From Oceaniferula marina (GTDB taxonomy: Bacteria > Verrucomicrobiota > Verrucomicrobiia > Verrucomicrobiales > Akkermansiaceae): 64,000 bases of DNA. The DNA is taken from contig NZ_JACBAZ010000001.1 of the NCBI RefSeq assembly GCF_013391475.1, positions 640,377 to 704,376 on the forward strand. The letters are read 5' to 3'. The notes under the pieces are model-generated. The model was not told the origin of the DNA and did no database searches. It saw nothing but the letters and a program-made list of their open reading frames with translations. How positions within the stretch are numbered: position 1 is the stretch's first letter; every line of letters starts with the position of its first letter. Shown piece after piece: positions 37,740 through 46,464 of the stretch. The position numbers and the translations under genes were made by a program.

Positions 37740-40223
37740 TCGCACCTCCAGCGTTCCTTCGGTCACCCCGAGCTGTTCGGAGACATCCAGTCCCTGCCAT
37801 AAATGATGCCCGGACCGTGCCCCGGCAAGAAGTGATTGGTATGCTTGAACGATCTTACGTGCGGACTCCTTGTCTTCATCCAACAATTCCACCCGATACC
37901 GGCGCAAACCGGTCCCCCTCAGTTGGTCGTAGAATCGGGCTCCTGTCTGGGCCCGTCCATTGAACAAGGTGTTCCGGCACCCCACATCGGCCTTCAAGCT
38001 ATGCAATTGACCGACTCGGTCTTTCAGCTGCACTTGGTGTTTGTCACACGGTTTACCGCAATTCAAAATACTGGTTCCGCCATCACTGAGGAACGAACAG
38101 AACACGCAATGCTCCATATGAAACATCGGCATATGCTGATGAATCGTCAGCTCAAACCAATCGGTAGGTGCAGCTAACAAGAGGTCCAGCACCTGACGAA
38201 TATTCAAATCATAGGACACAGTCATATGATCCAAGCCCCCCTCCTCCTTTAAAATTCTCGAAGTCAAAGGGTTGGCACAGTTCAGGGAGAAATCACCTAT
38301 TTTATAGAGATCGTTTCGATCCTTGAAATAGGACACCCCGCCAAGGTTTCGGATCAACACTCCATCCGGCTCGGCTCGCTCAACAACTTTGAAAAAACCA
38401 GCTTCTCCCGATTTTTGAATCCGTGGCGTTGCCAGGTGGACCCGGGCATCATCTGCTGAGCGCACCAGGGAAACAGCCTCCTTCCCTCGGCGAATATCCT
38501 CGAAGTCCACATAAATGTTCTTCCCCCCCGCCTCAAGCACGGCTTCGATCTGCTCCATGCTGCGACATAACACAGACAATTCCCGTCGTGACGATTCATC
38601 CGTCCTGCGCACAGGCATCAAATCATCAAGTGACGCCGTCGCTCCCACCTGAACCCGGGCTGCCTTTCTCTGCGTAGTGGCAACATCCATGGCATCCACC
38701 AAAGCTCGTCGAAGTCGATTCACGGCAGACACCGGCATCATCACCTCCCCTTGTAGTTGGTTATCCACCTCACCCAGTTTCCAATCGGTCCCACCAAGGC
38801 GACCTAACTGCTTGATTAAAAATTCATCCGTAAACGGGCGGGACTGGGCCACTTCAAGCTTCTCCGTGGAAGTAACGCTGACCTTGCCACAAGAAAGTGT
38901 CATCCCCTCAGCTACGCACCCCTTCACCGTGATATTCAAAGTATCCCGCTCTACCTCCAACTTGGCATTTTTCCAACTGGCGGTCAGCCGTTTATTCAAC
39001 TTCGGGTCGTCTGTCTTCCAAATTTTTTGCCCCGGTTGAATCCGTTTCCAGTCCAATCCACTGTGCTCACGGTGAAACAACAAGCGATCGCCTGCGACTT
39101 TCCAGATGCGACTCCCCTGTTCAAGGTTCCGGTCTTCCCCGGCATCAAACACAATGCCGTCACCCGCTTTCACCGGAATCCGTGTCGCCAGTTTTACATC
39201 CACCCAACCTCGTTCGGAGCGGATGACTTCGCCGAGAAACACGCCGCGTTTTTTACCAAACTTCCCATGGGTCAAGAGTGGGTGGTTGGTGCCCTCAAGC
39301 CAGCCTGTCGAGAGACCCCGTGAAAAAGTCATTTCCATGGAGTAACGATCATCCTGGGTAATCGGGTCCTCCTCACCAGCTACAGCCGCATCAATTGCCT
39401 TGCGGTAGACCTTCGTAATCGCCGCAACATATTCAGGAGACTTCAATCGTCCTTCGATTTTGTAAGACACCACACCTTGCCTGACGAGCTCAGGAATCAA
39501 ATCAACCGCCGCCAGATCCTGAGGACTAAGCAGATATCTCACTTCTCCCATTTCCCTCTCCTCACCATCCACAACCAATGTGTAGGGCATTCGACACGCC
39601 TGTGCGCATTCCCCCCGGTTCGCCGACCTCTGCCCGAGACTTTCACTTGTCAGGCACTGGCCTGAGTAAGCCACGCAGAGGGCTCCGTGAACGAAGACTT
39701 CAAGGGGCACAGATTCTTCAGGCTTGAACTTGGCGATCTGTTTCAATGAAAGTTCACGAGCCAAAACAGCTCGATCCAAATGATACAGCCGATCGGCAAA
39801 GGCCAACCCCTCGGGTGAGGTAATCGTCATCTGGGTGGAGGCATGCACCTCAAGTGATGGGGCAACGATTCGACACAAACGTGCCAGCCCAAGATCCTGG
39901 ACAATGATGGCATCCACAGCACACGATTCGAGCAAACGCAACTGCGTCTCCGCCTCCTGAAGTTCGCCGGTAAAGATCAGGGTGTTCATGGTCACAAAGC
40001 CCTTCACCCCACGGGCATGGAGAAATTCCATGAGTTCCGGGAGATCCTCCTCCGTAAAATTGTCTGCGCGCAAGCGGGCATTGAACTTGGACAATCCAAA
40101 AAACACCGCATCCGCCCCATTCGCAACCGCTGCCCGAACACAGTCCCAACTCCCCGCTGGAGCAAGCAACTCGGGAGTCCGCTCATACCGACCCGGATCA
40201 TTTGTAACATGTGGCGCTGACAT
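37737..40223 (-). CDS. U32-family peptidase, RlhA-like
   Basis: Members of this family include RlhA, which hydroxylates C2501 of 23S rRNA. The N-terminus P-E-L-L-A-P-A-G-S-W-D-C-V-R-A-A-V-A-N-G-A-D-A-V-F-F-G is diagnostic, and the cluster-binding region follows: V-H-G-A-L-C-V-A-Y-S-G-Q-C and R-G-E-C-A-Q-A-C-R. Further Cys pairs lie in H-C-V-F-C-S and C-G-K-P-C-D. The start at 40223 (M-S-A-P-H-V) is preferred to 40265. At about 828 residues it is longer than E. coli RlhA (653) and contains the DUF3656-type insert. The enzyme probably needs a 4Fe-4S cluster and prephenate metabolism for its hydroxylation role. Confidence 0.9.
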   Translation of the reverse strand: MSAPHVTNDPGRYERTPELLAPAGSWDCVRAAVANGADAVFFGLSKFNARLRADNFTEEDLPELMEFLHARGVKGFVTMNTLIFTGELQEAETQLRLLESCAVDAIIVQDLGLARLCRIVAPSLEVHASTQMTITSPEGLAFADRLYHLDRAVLARELSLKQIAKFKPEESVPLEVFVHGALCVAYSGQCLTSESLGQRSANRGECAQACRMPYTLVVDGEEREMGEVRYLLSPQDLAAVDLIPELVRQGVVSYKIEGRLKSPEYVAAITKVYRKAIDAAVAGEEDPITQDDRYSMEMTFSRGLSTGWLEGTNHPLLTHGKFGKKRGVFLGEVIRSERGWVDVKLATRIPVKAGDGIVFDAGEDRNLEQGSRIWKVAGDRLLFHREHSGLDWKRIQPGQKIWKTDDPKLNKRLTASWKNAKLEVERDTLNITVKGCVAEGMTLSCGKVSVTSTEKLEVAQSRPFTDEFLIKQLGRLGGTDWKLGEVDNQLQGEVMMPVSAVNRLRRALVDAMDVATTQRKAARVQVGATASLDDLMPVRRTDESSRRELSVLCRSMEQIEAVLEAGGKNIYVDFEDIRRGKEAVSLVRSADDARVHLATPRIQKSGEAGFFKVVERAEPDGVLIRNLGGVSYFKDRNDLYKIGDFSLNCANPLTSRILKEEGGLDHMTVSYDLNIRQVLDLLLAAPTDWFELTIHQHMPMFHMEHCVFCSFLSDGGTSILNCGKPCDKHQVQLKDRVGQLHSLKADVGCRNTLFNGRAQTGARFYDQLRGTGLRRYRVELLDEDKESARKIVQAYQSLLAGARSGHHLWQGLDVSEQLGVTEGTLEVR

Positions 40224-40386
40224 CCGCCACAGCATCACCCGAAAATCATAAAAGAAAAGCCACAAGTATGTCCTGCCGACCCAGCCAAAGTATCTTCACT
40301 TCCAGACAAAAGGCTTTTAGCTGTTCTGACGGTTGCAAAATAGAAACAATCATCCTAATTCTAGAGCTCCCCCCCAATTTCTGACC

Positions 40387-41529
40387 ATGGCGACTCAATT
40401 ACTTATGAAAGACGGACTCGGTGAAGTCGCAGTTCTGCGCATCATCAACGGACTCCTTGCTTCCGGGGCATCATTCTCCGCTGAAGATTTCCACCGGGAC
40501 GCCATGGAAGGGCTCAGCGAATTGGAACTGAAGCAGCGGGTCTCCCATCTGATTGAGGTCATGGGTAAATATCTGCCAACAAACTTCGAGGAAGCGGCCC
40601 ACATCCTCGGGAATATCCGTGACCATTGGGACGAAGGCGACGCGAATGATAGTCTGCGCTCGTTTGCAGCCTGGCCCGTCATTGATTATATCTCGGTCTA
40701 TGGCTTGGAGCACCCGAAGATTGCTTTATCTCTACTTAGCTATCTGACTCCGATGTATTCCGCTGAATTTGCCATCCGCGAGTTTCTCAACCGGCACCCG
40801 GAGCAAACCTACAACGAAATGTCGCTCTGGAGCCTCTCCTCGGATGAGCACGTCCGACGTCTCGCATCCGAGGGCATCCGCCCCCGCCTCCCCTGGGGGT
40901 GCCAACTCCCGCAGTACATTGAAAACCCAACACCGGTAATCGCCCTGCTCAACAATCTGGTCGACGACACCTCGGATTACGTGAGGCGCTCGGTGGCCAA
41001 TAACCTGAACGATATTTCCAAAGACCACCCGGAACTCGTCATCGCCACCTGCCGACGCTGGATGGCTGAAGCTATTCCGGCCCGGCAATGGATTATCCGC
41101 CATGCCACCCGAACATTGGTAAAAGCCGGCCACCCCGAGGTGTTTGCATTGCTCGGTCACACCGCCTCTCCCCAAATCGAGATCCGGAATCTCAACCTCA
41201 GCCACACCCATCTGGAACTCGGTTCGGATCTCAGGATCGAAGCAGAAATCAGCTCCTGCTCAGAGCAAATGCAATCGCTGGTGATCGATTACACCATCCA
41301 TTTTGTCAAAGCCAGTGGCCAGACAGCCCCGAAGGTTTTTAAATGGAAAAATCTGAAACTCAAAGCGGGTGAAACGGTGCAACTGACCAAAAAACATCCG
41401 TTCAAGGTGATCACCACGCGAAACTACTATGCCGGCCAACACCGGCTTGAGATCACCGTCAACGGTATGGCCCGGGCCGAAACTCAGTTCGAACTCTTCC
41501 TCCCTGAACTTTTCCCTGCCTCATCCTGA
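40387..41529 (+). CDS. AlkC-like DNA alkylation repair protein with Ig-like C-terminus
   Basis: AlkC/AlkD glycosylases remove alkylated bases such as 3-methyladenine. The helical HEAT-like region (about 60-260) contains W-S-L-S-S-D-E-H-V-R-R-L-A-S-E-G and D-D-T-S-D-Y-V-R-R-S-V-A-N-N-L-N-D-I-S, the family signatures. A beta-rich domain follows (about 275-380), as in the AlkC branch that carries an Ig-like tail. The start at 40387 gives M-A-T-Q-L-L-M-K-D-G-L-G. It is divergent from the U32 gene and lies about 115 bases upstream of lipA. Confidence 0.88.
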   Translation: MATQLLMKDGLGEVAVLRIINGLLASGASFSAEDFHRDAMEGLSELELKQRVSHLIEVMGKYLPTNFEEAAHILGNIRDHWDEGDANDSLRSFAAWPVIDYISVYGLEHPKIALSLLSYLTPMYSAEFAIREFLNRHPEQTYNEMSLWSLSSDEHVRRLASEGIRPRLPWGCQLPQYIENPTPVIALLNNLVDDTSDYVRRSVANNLNDISKDHPELVIATCRRWMAEAIPARQWIIRHATRTLVKAGHPEVFALLGHTASPQIEIRNLNLSHTHLELGSDLRIEAEISSCSEQMQSLVIDYTIHFVKASGQTAPKVFKWKNLKLKAGETVQLTKKHPFKVITTRNYYAGQHRLEITVNGMARAETQFELFLPELFPASS

Positions 41530-41645
41530 CACTGGCGACCACTCGCACTTCGGCCAAAACAGGCAAATTACGCACACAATTCCCTGTTTACAATTGACGA
41601 TTCCCGAGCTACTTGCAGCGCATGTCGAAGTGCCACGGACCCAAA

Positions 41646-42563
41646 ATGAACATGGACCCCTCCTTGCATGTCGAGCGCAAGCCCGACTGGCTGAAAGTCA
41701 GGCTGCCCAACGACCCCGGATTCTGGTCCACCAAATCGCTGATCACCGACCTGAATCTGGTCACCGTCTGCGAAGAGGCCAACTGCCCCAACCGCTGGGA
41801 ATGCTGGAGCCAAGGAACCGCCACCTTCATGATTGCCGGTGAAAAGTGCACCCGAGCCTGTGGATTCTGCGCCGTCAAAACCGCGCGCCCCGACGCACTC
41901 GACGCCGATGAGCCTCAGCGTGTCGCGGAAGCCTGCAAGCGACTGAAACTCAAGCACGTCGTCATCACTGCTGTCTGCCGCGACGACCTGCGCGACGGTG
42001 GTGCAGAGCATTTCAAACTCGTCGTCGAAGCCATCCGCACAGCCAACCCGGGCATCATCATCGAAATCCTGACCCCGGATTTCAACGACCGCGACTTCGC
42101 CCTGCAACTCTGCCTCGATGGCATGCCTCACGTATTCAACCACAACCTGGAAACCGTCGAGCGCCTAACGCCACTCGTCCGGAGCCGGGCCAAGTACCAA
42201 CGCTCACTCACGGTGCTCAAAAAAGCCCTCGCCTTTGCGGAAGGTAAGGTGGTCACTAAAAGCGGCCTGATGCTCGGACTTGGAGAAACCGAAGAAGAGC
42301 TGTTTCAGGCCATGGATGACCTTCTGGCCCACGACGTAAGCGTGCTCACCCTCGGTCAGTACATGCGCCCCACGCCAAGACACCTTCCAGTGGTCGAATA
42401 CATCAAACCCGAGAAGTTCGATGAATACAAGCGGGTCGCCATCGAGAAGGGATTCCGTCACTGCGCCAGTGGACCACTGGTTCGCAGCTCCTACCTCGCT
42501 GCCGATTTCCAACCTGAACTCGACCTCATCAAGGAAATCGAAGCCAAGGCCGCTCTGGTTTAG
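41646..42563 (+). CDS. lipA: lipoyl synthase
   Basis: LipA inserts two sulfur atoms into octanoyl groups on lipoyl-dependent enzymes. The auxiliary cluster motif C-E-E-A-N-C-P-N-R-W-E-C (Cys 42, 47, 53) and the radical SAM motif C-T-R-A-C-G-F-C (68, 72, 75) are both complete. The C-terminal S-S-Y conserved in LipA is seen as V-R-S-S-Y-L-A. Start codons at 41613, 41646 and 41652 are all possible; 41646 is used because upstream residues are not conserved. A hairpin with T-run follows at 42587-42631. Confidence 0.96.
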   Translation: MNMDPSLHVERKPDWLKVRLPNDPGFWSTKSLITDLNLVTVCEEANCPNRWECWSQGTATFMIAGEKCTRACGFCAVKTARPDALDADEPQRVAEACKRLKLKHVVITAVCRDDLRDGGAEHFKLVVEAIRTANPGIIIEILTPDFNDRDFALQLCLDGMPHVFNHNLETVERLTPLVRSRAKYQRSLTVLKKALAFAEGKVVTKSGLMLGLGETEEELFQAMDDLLAHDVSVLTLGQYMRPTPRHLPVVEYIKPEKFDEYKRVAIEKGFRHCASGPLVRSSYLAADFQPELDLIKEIEAKAALV

Positions 42564-42586
42564 ACCACCGAGCGACATTTACTCAA

Positions 42587-42631
42587 CACCCTGATGGCTG
42601 TGATTCCCGCATCCTTCAGGGTGATTTTTTT
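42587..42631 (+). terminator. probable intrinsic terminator after lipA
   Basis: CACCCTGA and TCAGGGTG pair around a 21-base loop and are followed by ATTTTTTT. The loop is long, so the structure is weaker than others in the window. Confidence 0.6.
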
Positions 42632-42645
42632 ACCGCGTCAAACAC

Positions 42646-44109
42646 TCAGGGTTTGAGTTCTTTGGATGTCTTGACGTCGATGGGATACTGCGCGCCCATT
42701 CGATTCAGCTCCTTGGCTAAAGCCTTGCTCATGGACGCCACCCGCTCGGGCTGGGTCGCAGCCAGATTTTTTGTTTCACCCAGATCGTTCGCCAGATGGT
42801 AAAGTTCCTTCTTTCCCGTCATATAGTGAACAATCAATTTCCAATCGCCATCTCGGTAAAATGAAAAATGATCACTCTGGTGGCGATGAGGAAAATGCAT
42901 CACCACCTGCTGCGGGCGATGCTGCCCATCCTTTCCGGCGAAATAAGGACGTAAATCATAACCATCCACATCGTGATCGCAAGTCACTCCGGCCATGCCC
43001 AGAAGTGTGGGAAACCAATCGTAAACCAACACAAGGTCGTCCTCACGACTACCTTCTTTAATCGGTAGCGCCAGTTGATGTCCTTTCCCTGGATCGGGCT
43101 TTGCCCAGGCTACCAACATCGGAACTCTGCTCCCACCTTCATAACAACTCCCCTTCTTACTTCTCAACGGTGGTGAGTGCTTGTTTTTTGCACTCCCGTT
43201 ATCCGACATAAAGATGACCAACGTGTTCTCTCCCACTCCCAGGTCATTGATTTTTTTTACGATATCCCCCAAAGATTTATCCATACCCTCAATCATGGTG
43301 GCAAACTTCAAATCCCCACCCTTGAGTTGTGGATAATGCTTCACAAAACGCTTATCCAAGTTGAGGGGCCCATGCACCGCATAATGGGACATGTAAGCAA
43401 AGAAAGGAACCCCGTCCTGAACCGACTTCTCAATCGCCTTGTTCATTTCCAAGGTCAGGGCCTCGGTCAAAAAAGTGTCCGTTCCATGATACGCCTCCAA
43501 GCCGGGCACCGCCCGCTTCCCTCCTTTTCCATAATTGCCAGTGTAGGACCCCGGCAAGCCATTCTCACAACCCGCAATATTCACATCAAAGCCAAGGTTT
43601 TCAGGATCTGCTCCATACGTATTGATCGACCCAAAATGCCCTTTGCCAGCATGGATGGTGCGGTACCCCGCCTTCGACAGCAAACGCGGCAAGGTGATAT
43701 CCTTTTCGTTTATCCCGTGCAGTCTCCACTTGGGCGAACCTTTACCTCCAACATCCCGACCTTCAGGACTAACATACTGCGTCACATGATGTCGGGCGGA
43801 ATTCATCCCAGTCATCAAGGAAACCCGCGTCGGTGTACATACCGTCATTGCATAGGCATTGGTAAATTTCATCCCCTTGTCGGCAAGCGTTTCCATATTC
43901 GGAGTTCGGTAGCGACGATTCAGTTCCGTGACAACTTCCTTGCCATCCGCATCATAGAAAAAAGGCTCCGATGTATCCTGCCAACCCATATCATCAACGA
44001 GAAAAAAGAGAATGTTCGGAGCTTGCTTCGGAGCCTTCCCAAACAATGGTAAGATCGCAGACATCGTCACCAAAGCCATGCATACATTTAGACTGATAGA
44101 TTTCTTCAT
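42646..44109 (-). CDS. secreted sulfatase, catalytically complete
   Basis: Formylglycine-dependent sulfatase of the S1 family. A signal peptide is followed by D-D-M-G-W (39-43) and the formylglycine motif C-T-P-T-R (91-95) with L-M-T-G. Metal and substrate elements G-K-G-H-F-G and M-S-D-N-G-S are present. The substrate is probably a sulfated glycan sugar, but the exact sugar is not evident. The SufR-like regulator gene sits 97 bases upstream on the same strand. Comparison with the defective homologue at 10699-12294 shows what that protein lacks. Confidence 0.95.
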   Translation of the reverse strand: MKKSISLNVCMALVTMSAILPLFGKAPKQAPNILFFLVDDMGWQDTSEPFFYDADGKEVVTELNRRYRTPNMETLADKGMKFTNAYAMTVCTPTRVSLMTGMNSARHHVTQYVSPEGRDVGGKGSPKWRLHGINEKDITLPRLLSKAGYRTIHAGKGHFGSINTYGADPENLGFDVNIAGCENGLPGSYTGNYGKGGKRAVPGLEAYHGTDTFLTEALTLEMNKAIEKSVQDGVPFFAYMSHYAVHGPLNLDKRFVKHYPQLKGGDLKFATMIEGMDKSLGDIVKKINDLGVGENTLVIFMSDNGSAKNKHSPPLRSKKGSCYEGGSRVPMLVAWAKPDPGKGHQLALPIKEGSREDDLVLVYDWFPTLLGMAGVTCDHDVDGYDLRPYFAGKDGQHRPQQVVMHFPHRHQSDHFSFYRDGDWKLIVHYMTGKKELYHLANDLGETKNLAATQPERVASMSKALAKELNRMGAQYPIDVKTSKELKP

Positions 44110-44206
44110 AAGAACATTAGATAATGGAATGACAAGACTACGCGCAAAATAGCGACTTTATACTGGGATTGTTTTACCGATTCATCGTCGATTTTATCCA
44201 GAACGA

Positions 44207-44860
44207 CTAACCTAAGGTTCCGATACGATATATCGTGCACTTCACTCCATGGGAACCCTTCCTAACATCTCTATCAACCTGAGTCCCTAATGCCTGTTCC
44301 ATCATCCTTGTCTCCATAGCCATCAAGTTGGGATACTTGACAAACACCTCATGCAAAGGGTGATGGTATTCCTCGATAAAAAAACCCTCCTTTACGTTAT
44401 AGTGACAATGACAAAAATGCCCGGACCTCGTGCGAGCATCGGCAAAACGGGTCGCCTTTTCCACCAGAGACTTGCCCGGACGAACAGCCTTCAGCCATAG
44501 GTCCCGCTCTTTTTCAAAATAGTGATACAGCAGTTTTTCTGGAGCACTATCACCAAAACTCATCCTCACGCCTTCCAACAAGCTCAACACAAGACCCACC
44601 CCACCGGTTGGAAACAAGGGATCGGCTTTCTTCGTCAGCTTATACAATTTCTGAGGCCGCCCGACTTGAACACGAGGAACCCTCCAGGCTTTGACGTAGC
44701 CTAACTCTTCGAGTTTGATGCAGTGCTGTTTCACCCCCATGTAACTCATCTCGAGCAAAGATGACAATTCAGGTATCGCCAACCCTCCTGAGCGTTTGAG
44801 CTCGCCCAGAATTCCAAGGTAACTTGGTTTGGCGATATCTTGAAGAGCCTGACTGAACAT
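44207..44860 (-). CDS. SufR/DeoR-like winged-helix regulator
   Basis: Helix-turn-helix region at about 15-75: L-K-R-S-G-G-L-A-I-P-E-L-S-S-L-L, M-G-V-K-Q-H-C-I-K-L-E-E-L-G-Y and G-R-P-Q-K-L-Y-K-L-T. The overall length and the C-terminal region (H-P-L-H-E-V-F-V-K-Y-P-N-L, then C-T-I-Y-R-I at the end) match the SufR-type family, in which Cys residues hold an Fe-S cluster. Here most of the expected Cys positions are replaced (for example H-H-P, P-N-L-M), leaving a single Cys near the end, so a cluster is doubtful. The start could be 44872. It diverges from kamA. Confidence 0.75.
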   Translation of the reverse strand: MFSQALQDIAKPSYLGILGELKRSGGLAIPELSSLLEMSYMGVKQHCIKLEELGYVKAWRVPRVQVGRPQKLYKLTKKADPLFPTGGVGLVLSLLEGVRMSFGDSAPEKLLYHYFEKERDLWLKAVRPGKSLVEKATRFADARTRSGHFCHCHYNVKEGFFIEEYHHPLHEVFVKYPNLMAMETRMMEQALGTQVDRDVRKGSHGVKCTIYRIGTLG

Positions 44861-44966
44861 GAACCAGATCATTCATGGTTCCCTCGGCCGCGTCAATCCC
44901 CCAAGCCACCCAAATGACATGCCAAGCAGGTTGACTAATGCCCGTTGCTCAGTAGAGTCCTCCAAG

Positions 44967-46187
44967 ATGTCTGAATATTCTGAGACCGAAAACCTTTCGC
45001 CCCCCCAGCCCGCCGCCTGCCCCACAGCCTGCTTCCCATCCCATGACCCCGGCTACTGGCCCGAAGAGGCCATGGAAAATTGGCACGACTACAAATGGCA
45101 GCTCAAAAACCGAATCACGCGTCTGGATCAAATCGAAAAATTGATTCCCCTGACATCGGAGGAAAAAGCTGGCATTCAACTCTCAGGTAACAAGTTGGCG
45201 ATGTCCATCACCCCCCACTTTTTCAACCTCATCGATCGTGATGACCCCGATTGTCCCATCCGCAAGCAAGTCATCCCCCGGATCGAGGAAACCTTCACTG
45301 ACCGCAGCGAGATGAGTGACCCCTGCGGTGAAGACAGTCACATGCCGGTCCCCGGGCTGGTTCACCGCTACCCCGACCGTGTCCTGTTCTTGGTAACCGA
45401 TCGCTGTGCCGCATACTGCCGCTACTGCACCCGCAGCCGCGTTGTCTCAGGCGTCTCTGACCAACGTCTTGAAACCCAGTGGGAAGCGGCATTCCAGTAT
45501 CTGGAAAAAACACCCCAGGTTCGCGATGTCCTTCTCTCAGGAGGAGATGCCTTGCTTCTTTCCGATGCCCGATTAGAAAAAATCCTCTCCCGCCTACACG
45601 CCATCCCCCACATCCAATTCATCCGGATTGGCAGCAGGATCCCCATTTTTCTCCCTCAACGCATCACTCCTGAGCTCTGCACGATGCTCAGCAGGTATCA
45701 TCCTCTGTTTATTTCCATTCACGCCAATCACCCGAGAGAGCTAACCAGCGAAGTGCGTGAAGCGCTGGAACGGCTGGCCAATGCAGGCATCCCCATGGGT
45801 AACCAAAGTGTCTTACTCAAAGGGGTCAACGACAGCGTAGAAACCCAAAAAGAACTCGTTCACAAACTCCTCATTTGTCGGGTCCGACCATACTACCTCT
45901 ACCAATGCGATCTCATCGAGGGCTCGGCCCACCTGCGCACAAGCATCGACAAAGGCATTCAGATCATCGAGGGACTACGGGGACACACAACAGGCTACGC
46001 GATTCCCCAGTATGTCATCGACGGTCCGGGAGGAGGAGGCAAGATCCCGATCAACCCGGAATATGTCGTAAAACAAGACGACGGAGGCATCACCTTGAGA
46101 AATTACGAAGGAAAACGCTTCGAATATCCTGCAAGCACTGAGGATGAAAGAGTTCAAAATGACAAAGTTTCCCGAAAGCTTCGATAA
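44967..46187 (+). CDS. kamA: lysine 2,3-aminomutase (KamA family radical SAM)
   Basis: Radical SAM and PLP enzyme that converts L-lysine to beta-lysine. The cluster motif C-A-A-Y-C-R-Y-C (Cys 147, 151, 154) and the PLP-lysine motif P-G-G-G-G-K are present. The N-terminus has W-H-D-Y-K-W-Q-L-K-N-R-I and C-P-I-R-K-Q as in LAM enzymes. The start at 44967 (M-S-E-Y-S-E-T-E) is used because the longer frame (44859) overlaps the regulator. Related proteins also modify elongation factor P (EpmB); no efp or epmA gene is adjacent, and the length of 406 residues favours LAM. Confidence 0.9.
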   Translation: MSEYSETENLSPPQPAACPTACFPSHDPGYWPEEAMENWHDYKWQLKNRITRLDQIEKLIPLTSEEKAGIQLSGNKLAMSITPHFFNLIDRDDPDCPIRKQVIPRIEETFTDRSEMSDPCGEDSHMPVPGLVHRYPDRVLFLVTDRCAAYCRYCTRSRVVSGVSDQRLETQWEAAFQYLEKTPQVRDVLLSGGDALLLSDARLEKILSRLHAIPHIQFIRIGSRIPIFLPQRITPELCTMLSRYHPLFISIHANHPRELTSEVREALERLANAGIPMGNQSVLLKGVNDSVETQKELVHKLLICRVRPYYLYQCDLIEGSAHLRTSIDKGIQIIEGLRGHTTGYAIPQYVIDGPGGGGKIPINPEYVVKQDDGGITLRNYEGKRFEYPASTEDERVQNDKVSRKLR

Positions 46188-46332
46188 TCGCTCCAAATTA
46201 CTTACCATTACGCCCTCCAACACAAAAAAAGTCACATTTTTATCCCTGTTGACTTGACTCCAACCCAGTATTGTGGTTTTTTCCGCCCGCCGCACGGCAG
46301 CTGACGCAAGCCAGCCCCATGCAGCCCACAGT

Positions 46333-46409
<77 letters not shown>

Positions 46410-46412
46410 CTT

Positions 46413-46449
46413 AAAAAACGCCGTAACCATCTAGGTTACGGCGTTTTTT
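46413..46449 (+). terminator. intrinsic terminator after tRNA-Arg
   Basis: Perfect 16-base arms AAAAAACGCCGTAACC and GGTTACGGCGTTTTTT with a 5-base loop. It may stop both the tRNA transcript and the convergent GH92 gene. Confidence 0.92.
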
Positions 46450-46464
46450 GTTTATAGCATCCTG

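Noticed and set aside
43177-44052. 291-codon open frame on the plus strand
   Set aside because: It is antisense to the sulfatase gene, with no recognisable domain.
46249-46274. TTGACT...TATTGT as the tRNA-Arg promoter
   Set aside because: The spacer is only 14 bases, too short for a confident call.
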